Assembly: GCF_036038375.1 (NCBI RefSeq)
Contig: NZ_CP107935.1
Span: forward strand, 6,014,001-6,078,000
Length of the DNA stretch: 64,000 nucleotides
DNA from: Streptomyces sp. NBC_00414
Lineage (GTDB): Bacteria; Actinomycetota; Actinomycetes; Streptomycetales; Streptomycetaceae
Direction of reading: 5' to 3'
Shown: in pieces, positions 40,475 through 48,582 of the stretch
Layout: each line of letters starts with the position of its first letter
How positions within the stretch are numbered: the first letter of the stretch is position 1
Program-made: the position numbers and the translations under genes
The notes under the pieces: generated by a model
What the model was told of the DNA's origin: nothing
The model's database searches: none
What the model saw: the letters and a program-made list of their open reading frames with translations, nothing else

Positions 40475-42006
40475 GCCCCCAGGCCCAGGACCAGGCCCAG
40501 TCGCTGGTCCAGTCCGTCGACTGGCTCGCGATCGCGCCGCCCACCATCGCGGCGGTCGTCGCACTCGTGGTGCTCGTGGCCGACCTCTTCGTGGACGGCA
40601 GGAAGAAGGCCCTGCTCGGCTGGGTCTCCGTCGCGGGACTCGCCCTCGCGGCGCTCGCGCTGCTGCCCCTCCTGGACGGCGACCGCTCCACGTTCTGCCT
40701 GACGGGCGACGCGGACGTGTGCAGCTACACGGCGGACCGGTTCACGCTGGTCATCCAGTTCCTCGTCCTCGGCGGCGCCCTCCTCGCGGCGCTCCTGTCG
40801 ATGACCGCCCTGAAGGACGCGGGCAAGGACGCCGACAAGGCGCTCCCGGAAGGGGAGTTCTGGTTCCTGCTGCTCTCCTCGGCCGCGGGCGCCGCCCTGC
40901 TGCCCGCCTCACGCGACCTCGCCACCCTGATCGTCGCCCTGGAGGTCGCCTCCCTGCCGGCCTTCGCCCTCGTCGGCATCAAGCACGGCGACCGGAAGTC
41001 CTCCGAAGCGGCCCTGAAGTTCTTCCTGTCCTCGGTCACCGCGACCGCCGTGAGCCTGATGGGCGTCAGCTTCGTCTACGCCTCGACAGGCACCCTGTAC
41101 CTCACGGAGATCGCCACCAGGATCGAGGACGTCGATCCCCAACTGCACACGCTCGCCCAGGCGGGCGTCGTCCTCACCCTCGTCGGCTTCGCCTTCAAGA
41201 CGGCCGCAGTGCCCTTCCACTTCTGGGTACCCGACACCTACGTAGGAGCCCCTCTTCCGGTCGCCGCCTATCTGTCGGTCGTTGGCAAGGCGGTCGGCTT
41301 CTCCGGCCTGATCCTCGTCACCGTGATCGCCCTCCCGTCGTACGCGGACGTCTGGGGCCCGGCACTCGCCGCCCTGGCGGCCGTCACCATGACGGTCGGC
41401 AACGTCGGCGCCCTGCGGCAGCGGACCACGCGCGCGTACAGCGCGGTACGGCTCCTCGCCTGGTCTTCCGTCGGACAGGCCGGCTACCTCCTGGTACCGA
41501 TCGCCGCCGCCGCGTACTCCAAGGACACCGAGAAGGCCGTCGGCTCCACCGTCGCGTACGCCCTCATGTACGCGGCCGTGAACCTCGGAGCCTTCGCGGT
41601 GGCCGCCCTGGTGGCCCGCACGAAGCCGCTGAACCGGGTCAGCGACTACCGCGGCCTCTACGCCTCCCGCCCCGTCGCCGCGCTCGTCCTGGGCTTCTTC
41701 CTGCTCTGCCTGGCCGGTCTGCCGCCGGGCATCATCGGCCTCTTCGCGAAGGTCACCGTCTTCTCGGCGGCCGTCGAGGCAGGCCTCGGCTGGCTCGCCG
41801 TGGTCATGGCCGTCAACGTCGTGATCGCGCTCTTCTACTACCTGCAGTGGACGACCCTGCTGTTCCGCGCGCCCGAGGGCGAGCCCGAGTCCCACCGCGT
41901 CCCGGCCCCCCTCACCGCGGCGATCGCCCTGACCGCCGTCCTGGGCGTCGCGCTCTCCGGAGCGCCTCAGCTCATCCTGCGCTTCTCGGACGCCGGTCTT
42001 TTCTGA
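40471..42006 (+). CDS. nuoN: NADH-quinone oxidoreductase subunit N-like
   Basis: A 511-residue antiporter-like subunit closing the operon. LEVASLPAFALVGIKHGD holds the conserved Glu and FKTAAVPFHFWVPDTYVGAPLPVAAYLSVVGKAVGF the Lys region. GLPPGIIGLFAKVTVF marks helix 12. AGGAGG precedes ATG 40471, which overlaps the nuoM stop by four bases. Only weak inverted repeats (CGCACGCG/CGCGTGCG type, 42030-42065) follow, so the terminator is uncertain. Confidence 0.96.
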   Translation: MSPQAQDQAQSLVQSVDWLAIAPPTIAAVVALVVLVADLFVDGRKKALLGWVSVAGLALAALALLPLLDGDRSTFCLTGDADVCSYTADRFTLVIQFLVLGGALLAALLSMTALKDAGKDADKALPEGEFWFLLLSSAAGAALLPASRDLATLIVALEVASLPAFALVGIKHGDRKSSEAALKFFLSSVTATAVSLMGVSFVYASTGTLYLTEIATRIEDVDPQLHTLAQAGVVLTLVGFAFKTAAVPFHFWVPDTYVGAPLPVAAYLSVVGKAVGFSGLILVTVIALPSYADVWGPALAALAAVTMTVGNVGALRQRTTRAYSAVRLLAWSSVGQAGYLLVPIAAAAYSKDTEKAVGSTVAYALMYAAVNLGAFAVAALVARTKPLNRVSDYRGLYASRPVAALVLGFFLLCLAGLPPGIIGLFAKVTVFSAAVEAGLGWLAVVMAVNVVIALFYYLQWTTLLFRAPEGEPESHRVPAPLTAAIALTAVLGVALSGAPQLILRFSDAGLF

Positions 42007-42256
42007 GCCGTTCCTGAGGCGATCGCACGCGCGCGGGAGGACAGCCGCCCCGCACGCGTGCGTGCGGCACGTCGTCACATGACCCTGACATCACCCGGAC
42101 AGCCGACGCGCGGGCCCGTGCGCACAAGGGAACTAGAGCTTCCCGCCTGGCGTTGACCAGTGAGGGAGGGTCCACTGGACCGTGGAGTCACGGAACCAGT
42201 GACGTCAGAGATCGACAAGCAAGGGTTCCCCTGCCGCACCATTTGGAGGGCGTACC

Positions 42257-43120
42257 GTGCACCGCCGGCACAACGGGCTCAGGACCGCCGTACTCCTCGG
42301 GGGACTGTCCGCACTCATCATCGTCATCGGCAGTTTCTTCGGGCGTATGGGCCTCGTCGTCGCACTGTTCATCGCGATCGGCACGAACGCGTACGCGTAC
42401 TGGAACAGCGACAAACTGGCTCTACGCGCGATGCGCGCGCGCCCGGTGAGCGAGTTCGAGGCCCCGGCCCTCTACAAGATGGTCCGTGAGCTCTCCACCC
42501 AGGCCCGCCAGCCCATGCCCCGCCTGTACATCTCCCCGACGGAAGCACCGAACGCGTTCGCGACGGGCCGTAATCCCCGCAACGCCGCGGTGTGCTGCAC
42601 CGAGGGCATCCTGCGCATCCTGAACGAGCGGGAGCTGCGCGGCGTCATCGGCCACGAACTGAGCCATGTCTACAACCGCGACATCCTCATCTCGTCCGTC
42701 GCCGGCGCCCTGGCCTCCGTCATCATGTTCCTGGTCAACTTCGCCTGGCTGATCCCGATCGGCCGCTCCAACGACGACGACGGCCCCGGCCTCCTCGGCA
42801 TGCTGATGATCATGATCCTCGGCCCGCTCGCCGCGACCGTCATCCAGCTCGCCATCAGCCGCTCCAGGGAGTACGAGGCGGACGCGTCCGGCGCCCAGCT
42901 CACCGGCGACCCGCTGGCCCTCGCGAGCGCCCTGCGCAAGCTGGAGGCGGGCACGAAGCAACTGCCGCTGCCTCCGGAGCCGCGCATCGAGACCGCGAGC
43001 CACATGATGATCGCCAACCCCTTCCGTCCGGGCCAAGGACTGTCCAAGATGTTCTCTACGCACCCGCCGATGGCGGAGCGCATTGCCCGGCTCGAACAGA
43101 TGGCAGGTCGCCACCAGTGA
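42257..43120 (+). CDS. htpX: Membrane zinc metalloprotease HtpX
   Basis: A 287-residue M48 protease for membrane protein quality control. GTG 42257 follows GGAGGG at a good spacing. Two N-terminal helices (LRTAVLLGGLSALIIVIGSF, GLVVALFIAIGTNAYAYW) precede the catalytic domain. The HExxH zinc motif is in VIGHELSHVYNRDIL near residue 137, the third ligand Glu in SRSREYEADASGAQL. Two further helices lie between them. The yccF gene overlaps by four bases, so they are co-transcribed. Confidence 0.96.
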   Translation: MHRRHNGLRTAVLLGGLSALIIVIGSFFGRMGLVVALFIAIGTNAYAYWNSDKLALRAMRARPVSEFEAPALYKMVRELSTQARQPMPRLYISPTEAPNAFATGRNPRNAAVCCTEGILRILNERELRGVIGHELSHVYNRDILISSVAGALASVIMFLVNFAWLIPIGRSNDDDGPGLLGMLMIMILGPLAATVIQLAISRSREYEADASGAQLTGDPLALASALRKLEAGTKQLPLPPEPRIETASHMMIANPFRPGQGLSKMFSTHPPMAERIARLEQMAGRHQ

Positions 43121-43515
43121 AGACAATCCTCAACATCATCTGGCTAGTCCTGAGCGGCTTCTGGCTGTTCCTCGGCTACCTGCTCGCGGGCGTGCTGCTG
43201 TGCATCACGATCATCGGAATCCCGTTCGGCGTCGCGTCGTTCCGTATCGGCGCCTACGCGCTGTGGCCGTTCGGCCGGACGACCGTCGAGCGCCGTGACG
43301 CGGGGGCGCCGTCCTTCATCGTCAACATCCTGTGGCTGATCCTCGCCGGGTGGTGGCTGGCCCTCGCCCACATCGTCACCGGCCTCATCCAGTGCGTCAC
43401 GATCATCGGCATCCCGCTGGGCATCGCCAACTTCAAGCTCATCCCGGTCTCGCTGTTCCCCCTGGGACGCGAGATCGTCAGCACGGACCAGCCGTTCACG
43501 TCCTCGGTCCGATAG
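43117..43515 (+). CDS. yccF: YccF domain inner membrane protein
   Basis: A 132-residue membrane protein made of two YccF repeats. The first is NIIWLVLSGFWLFLGYLLAG followed by ITIIGIPFGVASFRIGAYALWPFG; the second repeats the pattern with NILWLILAGWWLALAHIVTG and IGIPLGIANFKLIPVSLFPLG. Function is unknown across bacteria. GTG 43117 overlaps the htpX stop. Its coupling to htpX suggests an envelope-stress role, but this is inference. Confidence 0.92.
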   Translation: MKTILNIIWLVLSGFWLFLGYLLAGVLLCITIIGIPFGVASFRIGAYALWPFGRTTVERRDAGAPSFIVNILWLILAGWWLALAHIVTGLIQCVTIIGIPLGIANFKLIPVSLFPLGREIVSTDQPFTSSVR

Positions 43516-43528
43516 GACGGCGCCGGGG

Positions 43529-44668
43529 GTGCGGCGGCCGAAGTACGCCCTGACGGCGTACGACGCCGACGCCGAGGACGACGAGATCTGGGCCCTGTGC
43601 GCGGACGCCGAGAACCTCTTCGCCGATCCGCCGGCTCCCACGCGCGGGACGTACCAACTGATGGGCTGCGTCCCCGAGGGAGAGCTGGACAAGGCCCTCA
43701 CGCGCGCGCGTGCCGACGGATCGGCGCCTCTGGGCACCCTCGTCCTGGAGATCCTCGACAAGCGGGGCGAGCGGGTCGAAGCGTGGTCCCTGGAGGACGT
43801 ACGCGTCCTCGGCGACCGTCCGTGCGCGCGCGACCTGTCGCTGCGTGACATCACCGTCGAGGCACGCGAGTCTCCGGAGAACCCGTTCGACTATCCCCAG
43901 TGCCCGCCGCTCTCCCCGGGCTACCGGCTGCTCGGCGCCGAGGACCAACCCTGGGGCGGCTGCCGGGACCTGGCCCACGTTCCGGACGGGCAACCGGACC
44001 TTCTCGAACCGCCCGTGCGGCTGCTCGGCTGCTCCCCGCGCGGAGCCCTCCGTACGGCCCTGGACGCGGGCGAGGAGGATCTCGGACACGCCAAGCTGAT
44101 ACGCCTCGACACGGCGGGCCGCCCCGTCCGGTCCGCCGTCGAGGGCGAACTCGTCGCGTGGATCCCCTCGGCACACGGCCGCGGCCTGGTGGACCTCACG
44201 CTGGATCCCTGGTCGGACCGGCCGCCGACCGCGGCCGAGGAGGTCTGGGAGGTGTGGGACGGCGGCCGGCCCGCCGAGCCCGGCCTCTGGGCCCGGTGCG
44301 GAGCGGAGGGACGCCGCCACTGGCTGACGACGGCGCTGGAACGCCGAGAGGCCGACAGACCCGACGCGGAACCCGGCGGTACGTATCACCTCGACGGCCG
44401 TCACATCGTGGACGAGCCGGGCTTCTTCTGCGCGCTGGGCGAGGCGGTCAACGGACCCGGTGGGTACTACGGCCGGGGCCTCGACGCTCTCCATGACTGC
44501 CTCCGCGGGCACTGGGGCGCCCGGCGGCCCTTCACCCTGGTCTGGCACGACGCCGAGACCGCCCGCACCTGCCTCGGCCTCGTCCCGCGTACCGGCCGCC
44601 GCCCGTGGACGTTCGAGGAGCTCCTCGCGTTCCTCGTGGACGAGGGCATCGACGTCCGGTTCGTCTGA
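43529..44668 (+). CDS. Barstar-domain protein with duplicated N-terminal module
   Basis: A 379-residue protein whose last 95 residues (285-379) match the barstar ribonuclease-inhibitor fold: TYHLDGRHIVDEPGFFCALG, YYGRGLDALHDCLRG (the barnase-contacting helix) and FTLVWHDAETA, ending FEELLAFLVDEGIDVRF. Residues 1-280 are not a family I recognise. They contain two related modules, TYQLMGCVPEGELDKAL at 41-57 and VRLLGCSPRGALRTAL at 163-178, each followed by an LD-xx-G-x-x-V strand. GTG 43529 lies 13 bases after yccF, so it may belong to that operon. Barstars neutralise secreted or contact-delivered RNases; no barnase-like gene is in the window. Confidence 0.85.
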   Translation: MRRPKYALTAYDADAEDDEIWALCADAENLFADPPAPTRGTYQLMGCVPEGELDKALTRARADGSAPLGTLVLEILDKRGERVEAWSLEDVRVLGDRPCARDLSLRDITVEARESPENPFDYPQCPPLSPGYRLLGAEDQPWGGCRDLAHVPDGQPDLLEPPVRLLGCSPRGALRTALDAGEEDLGHAKLIRLDTAGRPVRSAVEGELVAWIPSAHGRGLVDLTLDPWSDRPPTAAEEVWEVWDGGRPAEPGLWARCGAEGRRHWLTTALERREADRPDAEPGGTYHLDGRHIVDEPGFFCALGEAVNGPGGYYGRGLDALHDCLRGHWGARRPFTLVWHDAETARTCLGLVPRTGRRPWTFEELLAFLVDEGIDVRFV

Positions 44669-44686
44669 GAGCCGCTCGTCCGAGGG

Positions 44687-44695
44687 TTGTCCACA
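44687..44695 (+). promoter_or_regulatory. Isolated DnaA-box-like site
   Basis: TTGTCCACA, the preferred Streptomyces DnaA box, lies between the barstar-domain and SUKH-like genes. It is a single site with no cluster around it, so it is not an origin. It may titrate DnaA or be a chance match. Confidence 0.35.
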
Positions 44696-44735
44696 GGCCC
44701 GGCCGATTGTCGGTGGCGCGCTGCATCATGAATGC

Positions 44736-45302
44736 ATGACCGAGATCGAGCAGTTGCTGGCACGTGTCCTCGCAGAGGCACACAACTCGCGGCCCTGGGG
44801 CTGGCCTTCGCTCCCCGAGCCTGTGGACACCGCCACGCTCGCCCGCGCCGAGTCCGCCCTCGGCTTCTCCGTCCCGCCGCTGCTCGCCGCGCTCTATCTG
44901 CGGATAGGGGACGGAGGATTCGGCCCGGAGTACGGCCTGCTGCCCCTGCTCGACAGCCCGCCCTCGGGCGAGCCCGCCGTCGTCGCGCAGTACCTCGACC
45001 ATCGCGAGAGCGGCCGCAAGGACCCCGACTGGCCCTGGCCGGAAGGCATCCTGCCGATATCCCACTGGGGCTGCGGGATGTACGCGTGCGTGGACTGCCG
45101 CACCCCGGACGCCACGGTGCTCCTGTTCGAGCCGAACGCCGACGACGCCGACCACGCCTGGTACGTGGACGCCCCCACCCTCACGGCCTGGCTCGACGCC
45201 TGGCTAGACGGCACCGGCTGGTACGACGAACACAACGACGACGCGGACCTGGAGCCCTGGATCGACTTCCGCATACGAACGGAAGCGGCGCGAACGCCAT
45301 AA
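44736..45302 (+). CDS. SMI1/KNR4 (SUKH) family immunity-like protein
   Basis: A 188-residue protein from ATG 44736. The SUKH signature runs through VDTATLARAESALGFSVPPL, LAALYLRIGDGGFGPEYGLLPLLD and ILPISHWGCGMYACVDC, with the terminal VDAPTLTAWLDAWLDGTG. SUKH proteins serve as immunity proteins against diverse toxins in bacteria, and others act in signalling. It lies 67 bases after the barstar-domain gene on the same strand. No polymorphic toxin is encoded nearby, so it is either an orphan immunity protein or has been recruited for another task. Confidence 0.85.
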   Translation: MTEIEQLLARVLAEAHNSRPWGWPSLPEPVDTATLARAESALGFSVPPLLAALYLRIGDGGFGPEYGLLPLLDSPPSGEPAVVAQYLDHRESGRKDPDWPWPEGILPISHWGCGMYACVDCRTPDATVLLFEPNADDADHAWYVDAPTLTAWLDAWLDGTGWYDEHNDDADLEPWIDFRIRTEAARTP

Positions 45303-45334
45303 CGCACGGCTCCCGACCGTTCCCGCCTCGTCCT

Positions 45335-45530
45335 CCGCAGGGGGGCGCGAGGAACTGTGCGAATGGCCCAAGACAACCCGCATGATCCGCACCGGCCCCC
45401 GGCCCAGGCCCCGCAGGGGGCGCGAGGGACGGCGCGAGCGGCCCAAGACAACCCGCACGATCCGCACCGGCCTCCACCCCAGGCCCCTCAGGGGCGCGGG
45501 GAACTGCGCGACCAGCCCTCACCGACCCGC
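45335..45530. repeat. 76-bp tandem repeat built from the dispersed repeat family
   Basis: Units of 76 bp begin at about 45335 and 45411 and share CCCAAGACAACCCGCA and GATCCGCACCGGCC. A third, shorter unit from 45487 reverts to the classic core GGGGCGCGGGGAACTGCGCG followed by ACCAGCCCTCACCGACCCGC. The array fills the convergent gap between the SUKH-like gene and the amino-acid permease gene and shows how the family can expand in tandem. Confidence 0.8.
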
Positions 45531-45603
45531 ACCCACCCACCGACCCCTACCCGCACCCCGGGTCTCCGACCCTGCCCGCGCCCGAGCTCCCGACCGCGAA
45601 CGG

Positions 45604-46893
45604 TCAACGCCGGCCGAGCCACCCCCGCACCACGTACGCGAACACTCCAACCCCCAGCACCCCGCCGCCCACGGCCACGGACAGCCACGGCAAGGCGAAC
45701 GCCAGCGTCAGGCACCCCGCAAGCCCCACCGCGGGCAGGACCCGCGACACGGCGGTCGAACCCAGCGTCCAGGCCGAGGCGTTGGCGATCGCGTAGTACA
45801 CCAGCACTCCGAAGGAAGAGAAGCCGATCGCGCCCCGCACATCCACCGTCGAGGCCAGCACCGCGACCACCGCTCCGACGGCGAGCTCCGCCCGATGGGG
45901 CACCCCGAAGCGCGGATGCACGGCGGCCAGCCCGCCCGGCAGATGCCGGTCCCGGGCCATGGCCAGCGTCGTCCGCGACACCCCCAGGATCAGCGCGAGA
46001 AGGGAGCCGAGCGCCGCCACCGCGGCACCCACCCGTACGACCGGGACGAGCCCCGGCGCCCCGGCGGCACGCACCGCGTCGGCGAGCGGCGCTGTCGCCC
46101 GCCCGAGTCCCGCCGGCCCCAGCACGGAGACGACAGCCACCGCGACGGCCGCGTACACGACCAGCGCGATGCCCAGCGCGAGCGGGATCGCACGCGGAAT
46201 GGTGCGCGCCGGATCCCGTACCTCCTCACCGAGGGTCGCGATCCGCGCGTACCCGGCGAAGGCGAAGAACAGCAGCCCGGCCGCCTGAAGCACCCCGCCC
46301 GCGCCCCCGGAGACACCCACGTCGAGCCGCCCGGCATCGGAGTCCCCGGAGGTCAGACACACGACCACCACGGAAGCGAGGACCGCGAGAACCACCGCCA
46401 CGATCACCCGCGTCAGCCACGCGGACTTCTGCACACCGCCGTAGTTCACCGCGGTCAGCGCCACCACGGCCCCGACGGCCACCGCGTGCGCCTGCCCCGG
46501 CCACACGTACGTGCCCACGGTGAGCGCCATCGCCGCGCACGAGGAGGTCTTGCCCACGACGAACGACCAGCCCGCGAGGTATCCCCAGAACTCGCCGAGC
46601 CGCTCACGGCCGTACACGTACGTTCCGCCCGACGCGGGATAGCGGGCGGCGAGGCGTGCCGAAGCGGTCGCGTTGCAGTAGGCGACGACGGCGGCGAGGC
46701 CCAGAGCGAGGAGCAGCCCGGATCCCGCGGCCCGCGCCGCGGGTCCCAGGGCCGCGAAGATGCCCGCGCCGATCATCGAGCCGAGGCCGATGACCACGGC
46801 GTCCCCGACGCCGAGCGTCCGCCGCAGCTCCACCGTGCTGCCCGCGGAACCGGACCGGGACGAACCCGGCCGGGCGGGATCGGACTGTGTCAT
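45604..46893 (-). CDS. APC family amino acid permease
   Basis: A 429-residue transporter with about twelve helices. ATG 46893 (MTQSDPARP) is preferred over a GTG three codons earlier. The first helix contains GVGDAVVIGLGSMIGAGIF, the unwound substrate-binding G-x-G motif of the APC superfamily. YPASGGTYVYGRERLGEFWGYLAGW and FFAFAGYARIATLGEEVRDPARTIPRAI are the other strongest signatures. It likely exchanges or imports an amino acid or polyamine; substrate unclear. The gene is alone, with the 76-bp repeat array beyond its stop. Confidence 0.92.
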   Translation of the reverse strand: MTQSDPARPGSSRSGSAGSTVELRRTLGVGDAVVIGLGSMIGAGIFAALGPAARAAGSGLLLALGLAAVVAYCNATASARLAARYPASGGTYVYGRERLGEFWGYLAGWSFVVGKTSSCAAMALTVGTYVWPGQAHAVAVGAVVALTAVNYGGVQKSAWLTRVIVAVVLAVLASVVVVCLTSGDSDAGRLDVGVSGGAGGVLQAAGLLFFAFAGYARIATLGEEVRDPARTIPRAIPLALGIALVVYAAVAVAVVSVLGPAGLGRATAPLADAVRAAGAPGLVPVVRVGAAVAALGSLLALILGVSRTTLAMARDRHLPGGLAAVHPRFGVPHRAELAVGAVVAVLASTVDVRGAIGFSSFGVLVYYAIANASAWTLGSTAVSRVLPAVGLAGCLTLAFALPWLSVAVGGGVLGVGVFAYVVRGWLGRR

Positions 46894-47073
46894 GAGCCGC
46901 ACCCTACTGAGCGGTGCAACCGGTCACTGTCGCGCCGACGTCCTCCCCGACAACAGCGAACGAACAGAAGAGCGAAACAGAGAGCGACAAGAAGCAGCCG
47001 AGAGCGGTATGAGCACAGCCTGGTGCGAGCAGGATCACAGCACAGGTACAGCACGAAGGGGCAGGTTCACGGC

Positions 47074-47340
47074 ATGGGCATCATCAGCTGGATCATTCTG
47101 GGGCTGCTGGCCGGCGCCATCGCCAAGTTCCTGCTGCCGGGACGCGATCCGGGCGGCTTCATCGGCACGACACTGATCGGCGTCGCGGGCGCGTTCATCG
47201 GCGGCTGGATATCGGCCCGCTGGCTGGACCATCCGATCGCCAAGGACTTCTACGACGGAGCCACCTGGGCCGCCGCGATCGGCGGCGCACTGGTCCTGCT
47301 GGTCGCCTACCGCATCCTGTTCGGCAATTCGCGCAACTGA
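47074..47340 (+). CDS. GlsB/YeaQ/YmgE family small membrane protein
   Basis: An 88-residue protein with three hydrophobic segments. IISWIILGLLAGAIAKFLLPG at the start and GGFIGTTLIGVAGAFIGGWI are the family's conserved glycine-rich helices. Homologues are called transglycosylase-associated or general-stress membrane proteins, but their biochemical role is unknown. ATG 47074 follows GAAGGGGCAGG. A bidirectional terminator lies 30 bases beyond the stop. Confidence 0.92.
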   Translation: MGIISWIILGLLAGAIAKFLLPGRDPGGFIGTTLIGVAGAFIGGWISARWLDHPIAKDFYDGATWAAAIGGALVLLVAYRILFGNSRN

Positions 47341-47370
47341 GTGCGCGTTCACGAGACCGCAGCCAGCAGG

Positions 47371-47408
47371 CGAGAAGGGTGGGCACCCGAGGTGCCCACC
47401 CTTTCTCG
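47371..47408. terminator. Bidirectional stem-loop terminator
   Basis: CGAGAAGGGTGGGCACC (47371-47387) pairs with GGTGCCCACCCTTTCTCG (47391-47408) with one bulged base and a three-base loop. It sits between the convergent GlsB-like and yajQ genes and can end transcripts from both. Confidence 0.85.
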
Positions 47409-47443
47409 CGCGCCCGGTCCGTGCCCGCGGAACAGCCGGAACG

Positions 47444-47932
47444 TCACCGGTAGTTGACGTACTGCAACGCGAAGTCGAAGTCCTTGCCCTTGAGCAGGGC
47501 CTGCACGGCCTGAAGGTCGTCACGGCTCTTCGAGCTGACGCGCAGCTCGTCGCCCTGCACCTGCGCCTTCACGCCCTTCGGGCCCTCATCGCGAATGATC
47601 TTCGCGACCTTCTTCGCGTTGTCCTGGGAGATGCCCTCCTCGATCGTGGCGAAGATCTTGTACTCCTTGCCGGAGAGCTGCGGCTCGCCGGCGTCCAGTG
47701 CCTTCAGCGAGATTCCGCGCTTGACCAGCTTGGTCTCGAACACGTCGAGGATGGCCTTGACCCGCTCCTCGGAGTTCGCCTCCATGAGGATCTTCTCGCC
47801 GGACCAGGAGATGGAGGCGCCCACGTTCTTGAAGTCGTAGCGCTGAGAGATCTCCTTGGCGGCCTGATTGAGGGCGTTGTCGACCTCCTGCCGCTCGACC
47901 TTCGAGACGATGTCGAAACTGGAGTCGGCCAT
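47444..47932 (-). CDS. yajQ: YajQ family nucleotide/c-di-GMP-binding protein
   Basis: A 162-residue protein of the UPF0234 family with two ferredoxin-like halves. MADSSFDIVSKVERQEVDNALNQ, then QRYDFKNVGASISW and RDEGPKGVKAQVQGDELRVS-type blocks are nearly invariant, and the protein ends DFALQYVNYR as usual. Homologues bind nucleotides or c-di-GMP; in some bacteria they influence transcription and viral infection. It is a single gene upstream of tRNA-Tyr. Confidence 0.96.
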   Translation of the reverse strand: MADSSFDIVSKVERQEVDNALNQAAKEISQRYDFKNVGASISWSGEKILMEANSEERVKAILDVFETKLVKRGISLKALDAGEPQLSGKEYKIFATIEEGISQDNAKKVAKIIRDEGPKGVKAQVQGDELRVSSKSRDDLQAVQALLKGKDFDFALQYVNYR

Positions 47933-48133
47933 GTCCTGTGGCTCCTTGTATCGGGGTGCGTAGTGGCGGCCGCAGAACCCGCATCGATCCAGGGCCGCAT
48001 CCGCATAAGCCTAGCCACCCCCCACCCTCCGAGCACCGATCAATCGAGTGGCGAAGCACCCCCGAGCATCGGGTATCGTTTACGTCGTTGCCACAGAGCG
48101 CCGTCGAAAGACGGTTCGAACGGCAGCAACCCC

Positions 48134-48215
48134 GGCGGTGTGCCCGAGCGGCCAAAGGGAGCAGACTGTAAATCTGCCGGCTTAGCCTTCCCAGGTTCGA
48201 ATCCTGGCGCCGCCA
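48134..48215 (+). tRNA. tRNA-Tyr (GTA)
   Basis: An 82-base class II tRNA. Acceptor GGCGGTG (48134-48140) pairs with CGCCGCC (48208-48214) with one G-U pair, the anticodon GTA is at 48168-48170 in the loop CTGTAAA, a long variable arm follows, and the T loop is TTCGAAT. CCA is not encoded. In S. coelicolor the tRNA-Tyr gene is, from memory, the SLP1 integration site; here it appears unoccupied. Confidence 0.98.
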
Positions 48216-48223
48216 CACGGGAT

Positions 48224-48269
48224 CTAAGGTCCGGTGGCCTGCTGTTTTCAGCAGGCCACCGGACCTTAG
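48224..48269 (+). terminator. Perfect 21-bp stem-loop terminator after tRNA-Tyr
   Basis: The arms 48224-48244 and 48249-48269 are exactly complementary over 21 bases (starting CTAAGGTCCGG), closing a TTTT loop, eight bases after the tRNA. The downstream TCGTTTTCG gives a short U-rich tail. An exceptionally strong terminator, possibly bidirectional. Confidence 0.93.
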
Positions 48270-48336
48270 TCGTTTTCGCTGCGCGAGGGCTGCGCCCAGG
48301 CGCCGGCGCCCGGCGATTTCTTCGTACGCTGGACCC

Positions 48337-48549
48337 ATGTCCTCACGTCGCCGAAACTGCCCCGAGTGCCGTCGCGAGATCGCCGTCGTCGCCGGGCGGT
48401 TCGCTCGGCACGACCCGGCGGGGGCGCGGACGAGCGGGGAACTCGTGTCCTGCCCGGGCTCGCGCCGACAGGCCGAGCTGGGTGCCGCGCAGCCCGCGCT
48501 GGACGGGTACGTCGTGGCGGAGTTCCCCGGCCAGATTCCGCTGTTCTGA
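48337..48549 (+). CDS. Small conserved zinc-ribbon-like protein
   Basis: A 70-residue protein from ATG 48337. NCPECRREIAVVAGRFARHD has a CxxC pair, and a third cysteine lies in LVSCPGSRRQAELG, reminiscent of a zinc ribbon with an incomplete set of ligands. The C terminus VVAEFPGQIPLF is hydrophobic. I do not recognise a named family, but base use is typical of a real gene and the frame is well isolated. It stands between the tRNA-Tyr terminator and a convergent SDR gene. Confidence 0.7.
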   Translation: MSSRRRNCPECRREIAVVAGRFARHDPAGARTSGELVSCPGSRRQAELGAAQPALDGYVVAEFPGQIPLF

Positions 48550-48582
48550 CCTGCCGCCCCGCATCGCCGGCCCGCTGCCCCC

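Noticed and set aside
45357..46523. A 388-codon plus-strand frame overlapping the amino-acid permease gene
   Set aside because: It starts inside the 76-bp repeat array and is antisense to a clear APC transporter; the product is almost only Arg, Pro and Ala.
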